Assembly: GCF_007954585.1 (NCBI RefSeq)
Contig: NZ_CP042382.1
Location: 1,364,001 to 1,428,000 of the forward strand
Origin: Pistricoccus aurantiacus
Lineage (GTDB): Bacteria; Pseudomonadota; Gammaproteobacteria; Pseudomonadales; Halomonadaceae
Length of the DNA: 64,000 nt
Reading direction: 5' to 3'
Each line of letters starts with the position of its first letter. The first letter of the stretch is position 1. The position numbers were made by a program, and so were the translations under genes. The notes under the pieces were generated by a model, which was given only the letters and a program-made list of their open reading frames with translations, was not told the DNA's origin and made no database searches. Of this stretch, positions 1 to 11,938 are shown one piece after another.

Positions 1-991
1 CGGCGGTGGAAAGCGTCGGTCGCCGCCCGGTAACGGCTTCGACCCCGGCCAGGGCGGCATCCACCAGCTCGCCCTCGGCGGTGAGGAAGGGCTCGCCGTT
101 GAGGGTCCAGTCCAGGTGGTAGTCGAGGCCGTGGGCATCGAGCAGCCGATGAGTACGCTCCTTCAACTGCTCGTGGGTGACTTCCGTTGAGTAGCGAAAG
201 TTGAAGACCGCTTCCAGTTCGCCGGGAATCACGTTGGTGGCTCCGGTGCCGGCGCGGATATTGGAAATCTGCAGGCTGGTGGCGGGAAAGAAGGCGTTGC
301 CGTCGTCCCAGTGTTCCCGAGTCAGGGCGTCCAGCGCCGGCGCCGTTTCGTGGATCGGGTTGCGCGCCAGCTGCGGATAGGCCACATGGCCCTGAATGCC
401 CTGAACCCGCAGCACGCCGCCCAGGGAGCCACGTCGCCCATTCTTGATCATGTCACCGATATATCGGGTCGAAGACGGCTCGCCGACGATGCAGTAGTCC
501 AGCCGTTCGTTAGCTTCCCGCAGGTGTTCCACCACCGCCCGGGTGCCGTCCACCGCCGGGCCTTCCTCGTCCGAGGTGATCAGGAAGGCGAGTCTTCCGG
601 GGTGATCCGGATGGGCATCGATGAAACGCTCCACCGCGGTGATCATCGCCGCCAGGCTGCCTTTCATGTCCGCGGCGCCGCGACCGCAGAGCATGCCCTG
701 GCTGTCGATACGCGGTTCGAAGGGCGGATACTGCCACTGGGTTTCCGGGCCGCTGGGCACCACGTCCGTGTGGCCGGCGAAGGCCAGTATCGGGCCGTGA
801 TGGCCACGCATTGCCCAGAAGTTTTCCACGTCGCCGAAGGGCAGGCGTTCGATGCGAAACCCCAGCCGCTCGAGACGCTCTATCATCAGCGCCTGGCAGC
901 CGGCGTCGTCCGGGGTCACCGAGGGCCGCCGAATCAGGTCCATGGCAAGCCGCAGCGTGGCGGACAGGCCGTCGGGCTCAGTCGTTGGCAT
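1..991 (-). CDS. dapE: Succinyl-diaminopimelate desuccinylase, C-terminus beyond window edge
   Basis: Zinc amidohydrolase (M20 family) that removes succinate from N-succinyl-LL-diaminopimelate, a late step of lysine and peptidoglycan-precursor synthesis. Reading the minus strand from 991 gives an uninterrupted frame of about 330 codons that runs off the left edge. Visible metal-site motifs are [20 protein letters not shown] and [12 protein letters not shown], followed by GEPSS, all in M20 order. The ATG at 991 lies inside the dapD 3' end (14-nt overlap), so translation is probably coupled to dapD. Only the last few dozen residues should be missing. Confidence 0.95.
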   Translation of the reverse strand, partial: MPTTEPDGLSATLRLAMDLIRRPSVTPDDAGCQALMIERLERLGFRIERLPFGDVENFWAMRGHHGPILAFAGHTDVVPSGPETQWQYPPFEPRIDSQGMLCGRGAADMKGSLAAMITAVERFIDAHPDHPGRLAFLITSDEEGPAVDGTRAVVEHLREANERLDYCIVGEPSSTRYIGDMIKNGRRGSLGGVLRVQGIQGHVAYPQLARNPIHETAPALDALTREHWDDGNAFFPATSLQISNIRAGTGATNVIPGELEAVFNFRYSTEVTHEQLKERTHRLLDAHGLDYHLDWTLNGEPFLTAEGELVDAALAGVEAVTGRRPTLSTA

Positions 992-2003
992 GCAGCGCCT
1001 CGTTGAGGGCGACGGCGCTCTTGTTGGTCAGGCACTCTATGCGCCCGCTGACGGAGTTGCGCCTAAGCAGCAGGTCGTCCTGATTGGCTAGCTCCCGGGC
1101 GACCACGGTCTCGACTTCCTGGCCCTGGTCGTCGAGCACCGCCACCTTGGCCCCGGCGGTGACGTAGAGCCCGGATTCCACGGTGCAGCGGTTGCCCAGG
1201 GGAATGCCGATACCCGCGTTGGCGCCGATCAGACAGCCTTCGCCGACCTTGATGACGATATTGCCGCCGCCGGACAGGGTGCCCATGGTGGAGCAGCCGC
1301 CACCCAGGTCAGAACCCTTGCCCACCATCACCCCGGCGGAGATACGGCCCTCGATCATGCCCGGGCCTTCCGCGCCGGCGTTGAAGTTGACGAAGCCTTC
1401 GTGCATCACCGTGGTGCCCTCGCCGAGATAGGCCCCCAGGCGCACTCGGGCGGTATCGCCGATGCGCACGCCCTTGGGCACCACGTAGTCCGCCATCTTG
1501 GGGAACTTGTCGACGCAGTCCACGCTGATATGGCGGCCTTCCAGCCGCGCCTTGAGCCGCCGTGCCGGCAGTTCCTCGATATCGATGGGGCCTTCGCTGG
1601 TCCAGGCGACGTTACGCAAGAGTCCGAACATGCCGGTCAGATCCAGGTCATGGGGCTTGACCAGCCGATGGGAGAGCAGGTGCAGCTTGAGGTACACCTC
1701 CGGCGCGCTTTGCGGGGGCAGGTCGTTTTCCAGGAACATGGCCACCAGCGGGCGCTGGGCATTGGCGAAGGTTTCCGCCAGTTCCGCCTGATCAGAGTGG
1801 CCGGCGTCCTTGAGCGCCTGGGCCAGATCGGCGCAGTGCTCCGGCAGGAAGCTGATCGCCGCATTGCCGGAAGGGGCGTCCAGGGTCTTGCGGGCCGCTT
1901 CGACAAGCGAGCCGTCGGGTTCGAAGATCGGCGCCGGATAGTAGATTTCCAGCCAGTCGCCTTGGGTATTCTGGGTGCCGGTACCGAGAGCGAAGCTCAG
2001 CAT
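978..2003 (-). CDS. dapD: 2,3,4,5-tetrahydropyridine-2,6-dicarboxylate N-succinyltransferase
   Basis: Transfers succinyl from succinyl-CoA to tetrahydrodipicolinate in the succinylase branch of lysine synthesis; a cytoplasmic left-handed beta-helix trimer. I start it at ATG 2003 (MLSFALGTG), behind an AGAGGA-type ribosome site, not at the in-frame ATG 2045, giving 341 residues. This matches the long DapD form of pseudomonads and relatives. The hexapeptide region ([32 protein letters not shown]) sits in the second half. It is transcribed between dapC and dapE, so the three form one lysine operon. Confidence 0.95.
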   Translation of the reverse strand: MLSFALGTGTQNTQGDWLEIYYPAPIFEPDGSLVEAARKTLDAPSGNAAISFLPEHCADLAQALKDAGHSDQAELAETFANAQRPLVAMFLENDLPPQSAPEVYLKLHLLSHRLVKPHDLDLTGMFGLLRNVAWTSEGPIDIEELPARRLKARLEGRHISVDCVDKFPKMADYVVPKGVRIGDTARVRLGAYLGEGTTVMHEGFVNFNAGAEGPGMIEGRISAGVMVGKGSDLGGGCSTMGTLSGGGNIVIKVGEGCLIGANAGIGIPLGNRCTVESGLYVTAGAKVAVLDDQGQEVETVVARELANQDDLLLRRNSVSGRIECLTNKSAVALNEALHAND

Positions 2004-2056
2004 GGGAATGTCCTCTTGAAGGGTTCTTGAATGGTTCTTGAACAATAGAAATGGAA

Positions 2057-3250
2057 TCAGCGATCGATGAAGCGACGAATACGCCGAGCGGCTTCAATAG
2101 TGGCTTCAAGCTCCGCCACCAGGGCCAGGCGAACCCGCCCGGCGCCGGGGTTGATGCCCTGGGCGTTGGCTCGCCCCATGTAGGCCCCGGGCAGCACCGC
2201 GACGTTTTCCTCGGCGCAAAGCTTTTGAGCAAAGGCTTCGTCATCGCCGCCGGGCACCGCCGGCCACAGGTAAAAACTCGCGCGTGGCCTGGGAAAATCC
2301 ATCACCGGGGCAAGAATTTCGCCTACGGCGGCAAACTTTTCTCGATAGGCGTCCCGGTTGGCCTTGACGTGGGCTTCGTCCTGCCAGGCGCTGATCGAGG
2401 CGTGTTGCAGCGGCAGCGACATGGCGCAGCCGTGATAGGTGCGATAGCGCTTGAAGGGAGCGATCAGGCGCTCATCACCCGCGACGAAGCCGGAGCGTAG
2501 CCCGGGCAGGTTCGAGCGCTTGGAAAGGGAGTGAAACACCAGACAGCGGCGATAATCGTGACGACTCAGTGCCGCACAGGCCTGCAGCAGCCCCGGGGGC
2601 GGCGCGGCCTCGTCGAGATAGAGCTCGGAATAGCATTCGTCGGAGGCGACGATGAAATCGAATTCGTCCGCCAGCTCGATCAGCCGCTTGAAGTCTTCCA
2701 TGGGAGTGACCGCGCCGCTGGGGTTGCCCGGGGAGCAGACGAATACCAACTGCACGTCTCGCCAGGTGGACGGCGTCACGCTGTCCAGATCCATGCGAAA
2801 GTCCTGCTCCGCGGTGCAATCCAGATACAGGGGTTTGCCTCCGGCCAACAGCGTGGCCCCTTCGTAGATCTGATAGAAGGGATTGGGCATCGCCACTCGG
2901 GCCGGTCGCGAGCGGTCCAGCGCTGCCTGGGCGAAGGCGAAGATCGCCTCCCGGGTGCCGTTGACCGGCAGCACCTGAGCGGCGGGATCTAGACCGGTCA
3001 GATCAAAACGGCGGGTCGCCCAGTCGGCGATCGCCTGGCGCAGCTCGGGAAGTCCGGCGATGGCGGGATAGCGGGCGAAGTCCGCCTGATGACGGTGCAG
3101 GATCTCGAGCACTCGGGCGGGCGGTGCGTGCTGCGGCTCGCCGATGGTCAGGCTGATAAAAGAACGATCCGTTGGCGGGGCGACGCTTCGCATCAGCTTC
3201 GCGAGCTTTTCGAAGGGATAGGGCTGCAGGGCGTCGAGATCCGGGTTCAT
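2057..3250 (-). CDS. dapC: N-succinyldiaminopimelate aminotransferase
   Basis: PLP-dependent class I/II aminotransferase (fold type I), assigned to the step between DapD and DapE because it is the first gene of the dapC-dapD-dapE run. Visible features are the N-terminal Pro-rich LQPYPFEKL, the substrate/PLP region PGNPSGAVTP, the SDECYSELY segment and the lysine-bearing HSLSKRSNLPGLRSGF. The start is ATG 3250 (MNPDLDALQ), because the upstream 34 codons are unlike the family; length 397 residues. DapC and ArgD-type enzymes overlap in activity, so the context carries part of the call. Confidence 0.92.
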   Translation of the reverse strand: MNPDLDALQPYPFEKLAKLMRSVAPPTDRSFISLTIGEPQHAPPARVLEILHRHQADFARYPAIAGLPELRQAIADWATRRFDLTGLDPAAQVLPVNGTREAIFAFAQAALDRSRPARVAMPNPFYQIYEGATLLAGGKPLYLDCTAEQDFRMDLDSVTPSTWRDVQLVFVCSPGNPSGAVTPMEDFKRLIELADEFDFIVASDECYSELYLDEAAPPPGLLQACAALSRHDYRRCLVFHSLSKRSNLPGLRSGFVAGDERLIAPFKRYRTYHGCAMSLPLQHASISAWQDEAHVKANRDAYREKFAAVGEILAPVMDFPRPRASFYLWPAVPGGDDEAFAQKLCAEENVAVLPGAYMGRANAQGINPGAGRVRLALVAELEATIEAARRIRRFIDR

Positions 3251-3361
3251 GAGCGTCTGGCGGTTATCGTTATTGGAAAGGGCGTCATGCCAAGCATATA
3301 TAGACTTGGGCGCGGCGAACCCTGGATTATAGGGAAGCGCGCCGGGGGTCACAAACCGGCC

Positions 3362-6049
3362 CTAGACACTCAGCACCTCGATCAGCTGCTGGCGCAGTCG
3401 CTCCTGATGCTCCGGATCGGTAAGCGGCCGGCCGTTCTTCAGGATGATGAAGAAGACGTCCTCGACTCGTTCTCCGAGAGTGGCGATCTTGGCAGCGGAA
3501 AGGGCGATATCCTGCTCCATGAAGATGCGCCCGACCCGAGCCAGGAGGCCGGGGCGATCCGGGGCAATCAGCTCGAGCATGGTGCGCTCGTTGGCCGGGT
3601 CCTGCTCGATGGCAACTCGGGTAGCCACCTTGAAATGCTTGAGCTGGCGCGGCGTGTGACGGGTGACGATGCGCGGATAGTCGTCCGGGTCGTCGAGTTC
3701 CTCCACCAGATGATGGCGAATCTCCTCGAGGCGTTCGCGATCGCGGATTACCTGGCCCCACTGATCAAGCACGATGAAGGTATTGAGGGTCCAGTCGTTG
3801 CTGGAGGTGGCAATACGAGCATCGTGAATCGACAGCCCGAGCTCGTCCAGGGCCGCGGCGGTGGCGGCGAACAGATCGTCCACGGAGCGGGTATGGATGA
3901 AGATCTTGACGCCGCCCTCGGCCATGTCGTCAGTGGGGGCGTTGATCAGTACCAGCGGAAGCGTCGAGCCGGGAGCCGAGTTCTGGTGAGCCAGAATGCC
4001 CTGAGTCTGCCAGGCGATCTCGCTGGCGGTGTACTGCAGGAAATAGTCGTCACCCAGGGTATGCCACAGGCGTTCGATGCGTGCCTGCTCGGCACCCAGG
4101 TTGCTGAGCAGGGCCAGAGCTTCCGCTCGAGTTTCGCTGATCCAGTCGTCTCGATCCAGTGGGTTGTCCAGCCCTCGGCGCAGGGCACGCTTGGTTTCCG
4201 CGTGCAGTTGGCGTAAAAGTGATGCCCGCCAGCTATTCCACAGAGATGGATTGGTGGCGTTGATATCCGCCACGGTCAGCACGAAGAGATAGTCCAGGCT
4301 GATCTCATCGCGCATCTGACTGGCGAAGTCGCGAATCACCTCCGGGTCGGTAATATCCCGCTTCTGCGAGACCTTCGACATCAATAGATGATTCTCCACC
4401 AGCCAGGTCACCAGCCTGGTGTCCTGGGGGGACAGGCCGTGACGCTCGCAGAAGTCCCGGGCGTCCACCGCTCCCAGCAGGGAATGATTGCCACCGCGGC
4501 CCTTGCCGATATCGTGGTACAGTCCGGCGATCCACAGCAGTTCGAGCTTGGGCAGCTGATGCACCAGCACCGAGGCGATCTGGAATTTCTCGCGTCCTTC
4601 CGGGCGGCGAAAGCACTGCACGAAGGCCAGCAGGCGCAGGGTATGGGCGTCCACGGTATAGATATGGAACAGATCGTGCTGCATCAGCCCCACCGCCTGA
4701 CCGAATTCCGGCAGATACTTGCCCAGCACCCCGTAGCGATTCATGCGCTGCAGCTGGCGGGGCACGTTGCCGCCGGAGCGCAATAGCTCCAGAAACAGCC
4801 CTTGATGGCGCAGGTCGTCCCGGAACAGGTCGTCGATCAGATGGCGGTGATCGCGGATCAGGCGAATGGTCGAGGCGCGCACCCCGTCGATTTCCGGGTG
4901 CTGCGCCATCAGCAGGAACAGCTCGAGCAGGGCGGCGGGGGTCTCGCGGAAGATATGCGGATGACGTGCCTGGATATAGCCGCCCTTGACCTCGAAGCGG
5001 TCGTTGAGCGGTTTGATCGTCAGCGCCTCGCCGCCACGCAGGATGACCTCGTCGAAATGCTGCAGCAGCATGTCGTTGAGGCCGGCCAGGGCAGTGACGT
5101 GGCGATAATAGCGTTTCATGAACTGCTCTACCGCCAGGCGTTCCGGGGTGTCCCGGTAGCCGAACAGCTTGGCGATGGCGCGCTGATGGTCGAACTGCAG
5201 GCGGTCCTCCGCGCGACCGGTCAGCATGTGCAGGGCGTAGCGCACCTGCCACAGAAACGCCTGGCCCTGGCTGAGGATGCGAAGCTCCGCGTCGTTCATG
5301 AAACCCTTGTCCACTACCTCCTCGTAGCGCAGTGGCCCGAAGTGACGCTTGGCCACCCAGCCGATCATCTGAATGTCCCTGAGCCCGCCGGGAGAGCTCT
5401 TGATGTTGGGCTCCAGGTGATACTCGGAGTTGTTGAAGCGCCGATGGCGGGCGATCTGTTCCTGCCACTTGGCTTCGAAGAAATCCTTGGCGGGCCACAG
5501 GCGGTCCGTGGACAGGCGTTCCAGCATGGCATCCCGCAGCGTCTCCGGGCCCACCAGAGTACGGGTCTCCACCAGGTTGGTGATGACCGTGATGTCGCTT
5601 TCGGCTTCGCGTTCGCAGTCATCAAGCGAGCGAACGCTGTGGCCGATTTCCAGGCCGATATCCCAGAGGAGAGTGATGAAAGCGGTCAATGATTCTCGAT
5701 AGGGCGTATCGTCATCGCCTTTCAGCAGCACCATCAGATCGATGTCCGAATGCGGGTGCAGTTCTCCCCGACCGTAGCCGCCCACGGCGAGCAGGGCGAT
5801 GCCGTCGTCGCTCCAGTCATGCAGCTGCCAGGCGATCTCGAGCAACTGATCCACGCACCAGGCGCGGCCGTACACCAGGTCGCGAATGTCCGCGCCGGCG
5901 CGAAAGCGTTCATCCAGGCGGGTCTGGATGCGGCTCAGAGCCTCCTTGAAGGGCGCCACCGGGGAGCGGCTGCCCGCCAGCTCGGCGCGAAATGCCTCGA
6001 GATTCAGCAGGCTTTCGTCCGGTACGAAACGATAGTGATGTAGCAGCAT
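3362..6049 (-). CDS. glnD: Bifunctional uridylyltransferase/uridylyl-removing enzyme (PII)
   Basis: Glutamine sensor that uridylylates and deuridylylates PII proteins, controlling glutamine synthetase and nitrogen transcription. The 895-residue protein has the full four-part layout: a nucleotidyltransferase motif GGYGRGELHPHSDIDL at about residues 90-105, an HD hydrolase motif around LYHDIGKG near residue 510, and two C-terminal ACT domains (about 705-780 and 810-890). It starts one base after the map stop codon, so the two are co-transcribed. The protein is full length with no missing motif. Confidence 0.97.
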   Translation of the reverse strand: MLLHHYRFVPDESLLNLEAFRAELAGSRSPVAPFKEALSRIQTRLDERFRAGADIRDLVYGRAWCVDQLLEIAWQLHDWSDDGIALLAVGGYGRGELHPHSDIDLMVLLKGDDDTPYRESLTAFITLLWDIGLEIGHSVRSLDDCEREAESDITVITNLVETRTLVGPETLRDAMLERLSTDRLWPAKDFFEAKWQEQIARHRRFNNSEYHLEPNIKSSPGGLRDIQMIGWVAKRHFGPLRYEEVVDKGFMNDAELRILSQGQAFLWQVRYALHMLTGRAEDRLQFDHQRAIAKLFGYRDTPERLAVEQFMKRYYRHVTALAGLNDMLLQHFDEVILRGGEALTIKPLNDRFEVKGGYIQARHPHIFRETPAALLELFLLMAQHPEIDGVRASTIRLIRDHRHLIDDLFRDDLRHQGLFLELLRSGGNVPRQLQRMNRYGVLGKYLPEFGQAVGLMQHDLFHIYTVDAHTLRLLAFVQCFRRPEGREKFQIASVLVHQLPKLELLWIAGLYHDIGKGRGGNHSLLGAVDARDFCERHGLSPQDTRLVTWLVENHLLMSKVSQKRDITDPEVIRDFASQMRDEISLDYLFVLTVADINATNPSLWNSWRASLLRQLHAETKRALRRGLDNPLDRDDWISETRAEALALLSNLGAEQARIERLWHTLGDDYFLQYTASEIAWQTQGILAHQNSAPGSTLPLVLINAPTDDMAEGGVKIFIHTRSVDDLFAATAAALDELGLSIHDARIATSSNDWTLNTFIVLDQWGQVIRDRERLEEIRHHLVEELDDPDDYPRIVTRHTPRQLKHFKVATRVAIEQDPANERTMLELIAPDRPGLLARVGRIFMEQDIALSAAKIATLGERVEDVFFIILKNGRPLTDPEHQERLRQQLIEVLSV

Positions 6050-6050
6050 G

Positions 6051-6842
<792 letters not shown>

Positions 6843-6937
6843 GGAATCTCGTGTCTGAAGAAGGGAGTGAAGCGTCGTCGTTAAAACCCTCCGAGGATGG
6901 AGGACGAGGGCGCGGTCGCTTCATCTTGGCATCGAAC

Positions 6938-6958
6938 TATGGTATAAAGCTGCGCGCC
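6938..6958 (+). promoter_or_regulatory. rpsB promoter, extended -10 with GC-rich discriminator
   Basis: An extended -10 element (TGG followed by TATAAA, 6940-6948) is followed at once by a GC-rich discriminator TGCGCGCC (6951-6958). No good -35 is present at 17 bp. From memory, gammaproteobacterial rpsB promoters share this architecture; a GC-rich discriminator is typical of stringently controlled promoters. Confidence 0.65.
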
Positions 6959-7146
6959 AACCTGCAAACCTTCCTCGTGAAACCGTGTTTCCTTTATTGC
7001 GAAAGCGAGTTTCGCGCCTTGCGGCACGGCGAAATGCCTTAAAAACACACATGCACCGACACATGGTCCCGGGTGCCGTGGGTTGTCGCCCGCGGTCGGA
7101 TCCATGGGGTGTATGGAGGCCTAACCCGATTCATCAGGAGTCATCC
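6959..7146 (+). promoter_or_regulatory. Long 5' leader of rpsB
   Basis: The region between the predicted rpsB start site and its ATG is about 185 nt with no credible ORF. S2 is known to repress its own rpsB-tsf mRNA through the 5' leader in E. coli, so this leader is the expected place for such a site. I did not resolve its fold. The remainder of the map-rpsB gap (6843-6937) shows nothing else I can support. Confidence 0.35.
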
Positions 7147-7878
7147 ATGGCACAAGTCAACATGCGTGACCTGCTCAAGGCAGGCGCTCACTTCGGTCAC
7201 CAGACCAAGTACTGGAATCCCAAGATGAGCAAGTACATCTTCGGGGCGCGCAACAAGATTCACATCATCAATCTCGAACATACCCTGCCGGCGCTCAACG
7301 ACGCCCTCGGCGTGGTCGAGAAGATGGCTGCTTCCAACAACAAGATCCTGTTCGTCGGCACCAAGCGCGCCGCCAGCAAGATCATCAAGGAAGAAGCCAC
7401 CCGGGCGGGGCAGCCTTTCGTCAACCATCGCTGGTTGGGCGGCATGTTGACCAACTACAAGACCATTCGTCAGTCCATCAAGCGTCTGCGCGAACTCGAA
7501 GCGATGCGTGAAGACGGCACCTTCGAGAAGCTGACCAAGAAAGAAGTACTGATGGCAACCCGCGAGCACGACAAGCTCGAGCGTTCCATCGGCGGTATCA
7601 AGGATATGGGCGGCCTGCCGGACGCGCTATTCGTGATCGACGTGGATCATGAGCGCATCGCCATCAACGAAGCCAACAAGCTGGGCATTCCGGTGATCGG
7701 CGTGGTGGACACCAACTCCGATCCGGATGGTGTCGACTACGTGATTCCCGGCAACGATGACTCCATCCGCGCCATTCAAATCTACGTTCAGGCCATCGCT
7801 GGCGCCTGCTCCAAGGCGAAAGAAGAACGTCCGGACGAGTTCGTCGAAGTGACCGAGACCAACGAAGTCACCGAGTAA
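7147..7878 (+). CDS. rpsB: 30S ribosomal protein S2
   Basis: Small-subunit protein that binds late in assembly and helps hold S1. The start is ATG 7147 ([20 protein letters not shown]) behind CAGGAG at about 7135, rather than the longer in-frame extension to 6985. The resulting 243 residues are the normal S2 length. The motifs [12 protein letters not shown] and [14 protein letters not shown] are typical. It heads the rpsB-tsf pair, with a hairpin terminator between them. Confidence 0.97.
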   Translation: MAQVNMRDLLKAGAHFGHQTKYWNPKMSKYIFGARNKIHIINLEHTLPALNDALGVVEKMAASNNKILFVGTKRAASKIIKEEATRAGQPFVNHRWLGGMLTNYKTIRQSIKRLRELEAMREDGTFEKLTKKEVLMATREHDKLERSIGGIKDMGGLPDALFVIDVDHERIAINEANKLGIPVIGVVDTNSDPDGVDYVIPGNDDSIRAIQIYVQAIAGACSKAKEERPDEFVEVTETNEVTE

Positions 7879-7928
7879 CGCCCACGCCGCGGCTCCCAGG
7901 CGGATGGCAAGAGTGAATAGATAGACGA

Positions 7929-7949
7929 GGGGGCTTCGGCCCCCTTTTT
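7929..7949 (+). terminator. Intrinsic terminator/attenuator between rpsB and tsf
   Basis: Six-base-pair GGGGGC/GCCCCC stem with a TTCG tetraloop (7929-7944), followed by TTTTT. Its position after the rpsB stop suggests partial termination that adjusts S2 relative to EF-Ts. Confidence 0.8.
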
Positions 7950-8014
7950 CCCGTCGCCGAGCTGGCGCCGAGAATATCTTTTGTATATCGACGTTATTTT
8001 TAGAGGTTACTACC

Positions 8015-8884
<870 letters not shown>

Positions 8885-8903
8885 GGCGTGATGCGATGAA
8901 CGA

Positions 8904-8932
8904 CGATGGCGTGCGCATTGCGCACGCCATCG
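8904..8932 (+). other. Perfect 13-bp hairpin between tsf and pyrH
   Basis: CGATGGCGTGCGC (8904-8916) and its exact complement (8920-8932) enclose a 3-nt ATT loop. No T-tract follows directly, so it is not a canonical intrinsic terminator; an mRNA-stabilising or processing hairpin is more likely. Confidence 0.6.
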
Positions 8933-8994
8933 CGTATCCGGCCAGCGCCAGATTCTTGCTTGATCCGCCCCGATCCTTTTTTCAGGAGATGTCC

Positions 8995-9795
8995 ATGCCA
9001 GCCTTCCCCGACCGGCCTTTTACGCCCATCGAATCCGCTGCCAAAAGCGGTTCCAGTACCAAGAGCGAGCGCGGCGCCAACAAGAGCAAGTACAAGCGTA
9101 TTCTGCTCAAGCTTTCCGGCGAAGCCCTGACCGGCGACGCGGAGTTCGGCATCGATCCCAAGGTGCTCGATCGCATGGCGCTGGAAATCGGCCAACTGGT
9201 GGGTATCGGGGTCCAGGTGGGTATCGTGGTGGGGGGCGGCAATCTGTTTCGCGGCGCTGCCCTGCATGAGGCGGGCATGGATCGGGTCACCGGCGACCAT
9301 ATGGGGATGCTGGCCACGGTGATGAACGCCCTGGCCATGCGCGACGCCCTGGAACGTTCGAACATTCGCTCTCGGGTAATGTCGGCGATTCCCATGAGCG
9401 GGGTGGTCGAGCATTACGAACGTCGTACCGGGATACGTTATCTCACCGCCGGGGACGTGGTATTGTTTTCCGCCGGTACCGGCAATCCCTTCTTCACCAC
9501 GGACTCCGCCGCTTGCCTGCGCGGCATCGAGATCGACGCTGACGTGGTGCTCAAGGCCACCAAGGTCGATGGTGTCTTCGACAAAGATCCCGCCCGTCAT
9601 CCGGATGCCAGTCAGTACGACCATCTGACCTACGACGAAGTGCTGGACCAGAAGCTTGGGGTCATGGATTTGACCGCCATCTGTCTGGTACGTGACCATG
9701 ACATGCCGGTGCGCGTGTTCAACATGAACAAGCCCGGCGCCCTGTTGAACCTGGTGATGGGCGGCAAGGAAGGCACCCTGATAGATAGAGGCTGA
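8995..9795 (+). CDS. pyrH: Uridylate kinase
   Basis: Phosphorylates UMP to UDP with ATP; a hexameric amino-acid-kinase-fold enzyme. The core starts at [13 protein letters not shown], and VGGGNLFRG and the [15 protein letters not shown] region are present. I choose ATG 8995 because AGGAG ends at 8988, six bases before it; ATG 8989 would abut the ribosome site. This leaves about 33 Ser/Lys/Pro-rich residues before the conserved core, roughly 20 more than E. coli PyrH. No better downstream start is visible, so the tail seems real. Confidence 0.94.
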   Translation: MPAFPDRPFTPIESAAKSGSSTKSERGANKSKYKRILLKLSGEALTGDAEFGIDPKVLDRMALEIGQLVGIGVQVGIVVGGGNLFRGAALHEAGMDRVTGDHMGMLATVMNALAMRDALERSNIRSRVMSAIPMSGVVEHYERRTGIRYLTAGDVVLFSAGTGNPFFTTDSAACLRGIEIDADVVLKATKVDGVFDKDPARHPDASQYDHLTYDEVLDQKLGVMDLTAICLVRDHDMPVRVFNMNKPGALLNLVMGGKEGTLIDRG

Positions 9796-9799
9796 CATC

Positions 9800-10357
9800 G
9801 TGATCGATGATATTCGAAAAGACGCGGAAAAACGCATGAAGAAGAGTCTGGAAGCCCTTCAGACCAACTTCCACAAGATTCGTACCGGGCGTGCCCATCC
9901 CAGCATCCTCGATGCGGTGATGGTGGACTATTACGGCAATCCCACGCCCATCAACCAGGTAGCCAGTGTCAATGTCGAGGACGCCCGCACCCTGTCCGTG
10001 GTGCCCTGGGAGCGATCCATGGTGCCCAAGGTCGAGAAAGCGATCATGACCGCGGACCTGGGGCTCAATCCCGCCACCGCGGGCAACGTGATTCGCGTAC
10101 CTATGCCGATGCTCACCGAGGAAACCCGCAAGGGTTACATCAAGCAGGCACGAGGCGAGGCGGAAACTGCTCGGGTCGCCGTGCGCAACGTTCGCCGCGA
10201 CGCCAACAACGACCTCAAGGCGCTGCAGAAGGACAAGGATATTTCCGAGGACGAGGAGCACCGGGGCACCGAGGCGATTCAGAAGCTGACGGACAAGTAT
10301 ATTGCCGAGATCGACAAGCTGCTGGAATCCAAGGAACATGACCTGATGCAGGTTTGA
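9800..10357 (+). CDS. frr: Ribosome recycling factor
   Basis: Works with EF-G to split post-termination ribosomes. 185 residues is the canonical length, and the three-helix-bundle sequence ([41 protein letters not shown]) is intact. It starts with GTG at 9800, just after pyrH, with AGAGG upstream. Confidence 0.97.
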   Translation: MIDDIRKDAEKRMKKSLEALQTNFHKIRTGRAHPSILDAVMVDYYGNPTPINQVASVNVEDARTLSVVPWERSMVPKVEKAIMTADLGLNPATAGNVIRVPMPMLTEETRKGYIKQARGEAETARVAVRNVRRDANNDLKALQKDKDISEDEEHRGTEAIQKLTDKYIAEIDKLLESKEHDLMQV

Positions 10358-10389
10358 TACCGCGTGCACGGCTCCTTATGCGAGACTCC

Positions 10390-11148
10390 ATGACATCACC
10401 TCAGTCCTTTGATACACGCCGTCTCGTGGTGCCTCGTCACGTGGCGATCATCATGGATGGCAACAATCGCTGGGCCAAGGCAAGAGGACTTGCCGGCGTG
10501 CGCGGTCATCAGGCCGGCGTGAATTCGGTGCGCGCGGTGATTCAGCGCGCCGCGGAACGTGGCGTCGAGACCTTGACTCTGTTCGCCTTTTCCAGTGAAA
10601 ACTGGAAGCGTCCCGCGGCGGAAGTCAGCGCCTTGATGGAGCTGTTTCTCTTTGCCCTCAAAAGGGAGGTCAGGAAGCTGCATCGCAACGGCATTCGGCT
10701 GACGGTCATCGGCGAGCGCAGCGGTTTTTCCGAGCAGATTCAAAAGCAGATCGCCCGGGCGGAAGCCCTGACCGCGAACAACCGCGCCATGCATCTGGTG
10801 GTGGCGGCGAACTACGGTGGACGCTGGGATATCGCTCAGGCTGCCAGACGTCTTGCAGAACGGGTCGACGCCGGCGAGCTCGATAGCTGCGATATCGACG
10901 AGCATAGCCTGCACGAGGAAACCTGTCTGGCCCAGGAATCACCGGTGGATCTGTGTATCCGCACCAGCGGCGAGCAGCGTATTTCCAACTTCATGCTCTG
11001 GCAGCTCGCCTACGCGGAGTTTTACTTCTCTCCTTTGCTCTGGCCGGATTTTGGCGCCCAGGCGTTCGACCAGGCCGTCGATGCCTACCTGCATCGTCAG
11101 CGCCGTTTCGGCATGACCCACGAACAGATCGAGTCGCAAGGTGCTTAA
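10390..11148 (+). CDS. uppS: Undecaprenyl pyrophosphate synthase (cis)
   Basis: Makes the C55 isoprenyl diphosphate lipid carrier for peptidoglycan and O-antigen. The motif IMDGNNRWAKARG with its catalytic Asp, the SSENWKRP segment and the C-terminal DLCIRTSGEQRISNFMLWQ are present. Start choice is uncertain: ATG 10390 (252 residues, close to the 253 of E. coli) and ATG 10378 are both possible, neither with a strong ribosome site. The stop overlaps the cdsA start. Confidence 0.95.
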   Translation: MTSPQSFDTRRLVVPRHVAIIMDGNNRWAKARGLAGVRGHQAGVNSVRAVIQRAAERGVETLTLFAFSSENWKRPAAEVSALMELFLFALKREVRKLHRNGIRLTVIGERSGFSEQIQKQIARAEALTANNRAMHLVVAANYGGRWDIAQAARRLAERVDAGELDSCDIDEHSLHEETCLAQESPVDLCIRTSGEQRISNFMLWQLAYAEFYFSPLLWPDFGAQAFDQAVDAYLHRQRRFGMTHEQIESQGA

Positions 11149-11938
11149 ACAGCGAATCCTGACCGCCCTGATGCTGATTCCGATCGCACTATGGGGATTG
11201 TTCGGCCTGAGCGGCGGCGCCTTCGCGCTGTTCACCGGCGCGATCGTTGTACTGGCAGCCTGGGAATGGGCCAATCTGGCGGGGCATGTTTCATTCAAGT
11301 CTCAGGTGGTCTGGGCGCTGGTCTTTGCCGCGATAATGTTGAGCCTGTGGCTGACGGGTCTGGCGCACTCCGTATGGCTGCTGGGGCTGGCAGCGCCCGG
11401 CTGGCTGCTTAATCTTTACTGGGTGTTGAGCTATCCCGAACGCCAGCTTCATTGGTCGGGCCGCTGGCGGCGCATGCTGATGGGTGCCTGGGTACTGCTG
11501 CCCTGCTGGACAGGCTTTCTTCTCCTGCGTCAAAGCGGCGCCGAATGGCTGCTCTATGTGCTGCTGCTGGTATGGACCGCGGATACCGGCGCCTACTTCG
11601 CCGGACGCGCCTTTGGTCGTCGTAAACTGGCGCCGCAGGTCAGCCCCGGCAAGTCCTGGGAGGGGGTCTGGGGCGGCATGCTGGCGACAGTGGTGCTGGC
11701 AGTAGCCTTCGCCGTCTGGCAAAAGCTTGGCCTGGCGGCCAGTCTGCTGCTGATCGTCATCACTCTGGTGATCGCGCTGATATCGGTGCTCGGCGATCTG
11801 TTCGAGAGCATGCTCAAGCGGGTGCGCGGTATCAAGGACTCCAGCGCGCTGCTGCCGGGGCACGGCGGCGTCCTGGATCGTATCGACAGTCTGACCGCGG
11901 CGGTACCGATGTTTGCTCTGCTGAGACTGTTGTTATGA
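11141..11938 (+). CDS. cdsA: Phosphatidate cytidylyltransferase
   Basis: Inner-membrane enzyme that makes CDP-diacylglycerol from phosphatidate and CTP. About eight hydrophobic segments run along the 265 residues, and the family signature near the C-terminus ([20 protein letters not shown]) is intact. It starts at GTG 11141, overlapping the uppS stop by 8 nt, and ends overlapping dxr. Confidence 0.95.
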   Translation: MLKQRILTALMLIPIALWGLFGLSGGAFALFTGAIVVLAAWEWANLAGHVSFKSQVVWALVFAAIMLSLWLTGLAHSVWLLGLAAPGWLLNLYWVLSYPERQLHWSGRWRRMLMGAWVLLPCWTGFLLLRQSGAEWLLYVLLLVWTADTGAYFAGRAFGRRKLAPQVSPGKSWEGVWGGMLATVVLAVAFAVWQKLGLAASLLLIVITLVIALISVLGDLFESMLKRVRGIKDSSALLPGHGGVLDRIDSLTAAVPMFALLRLLL

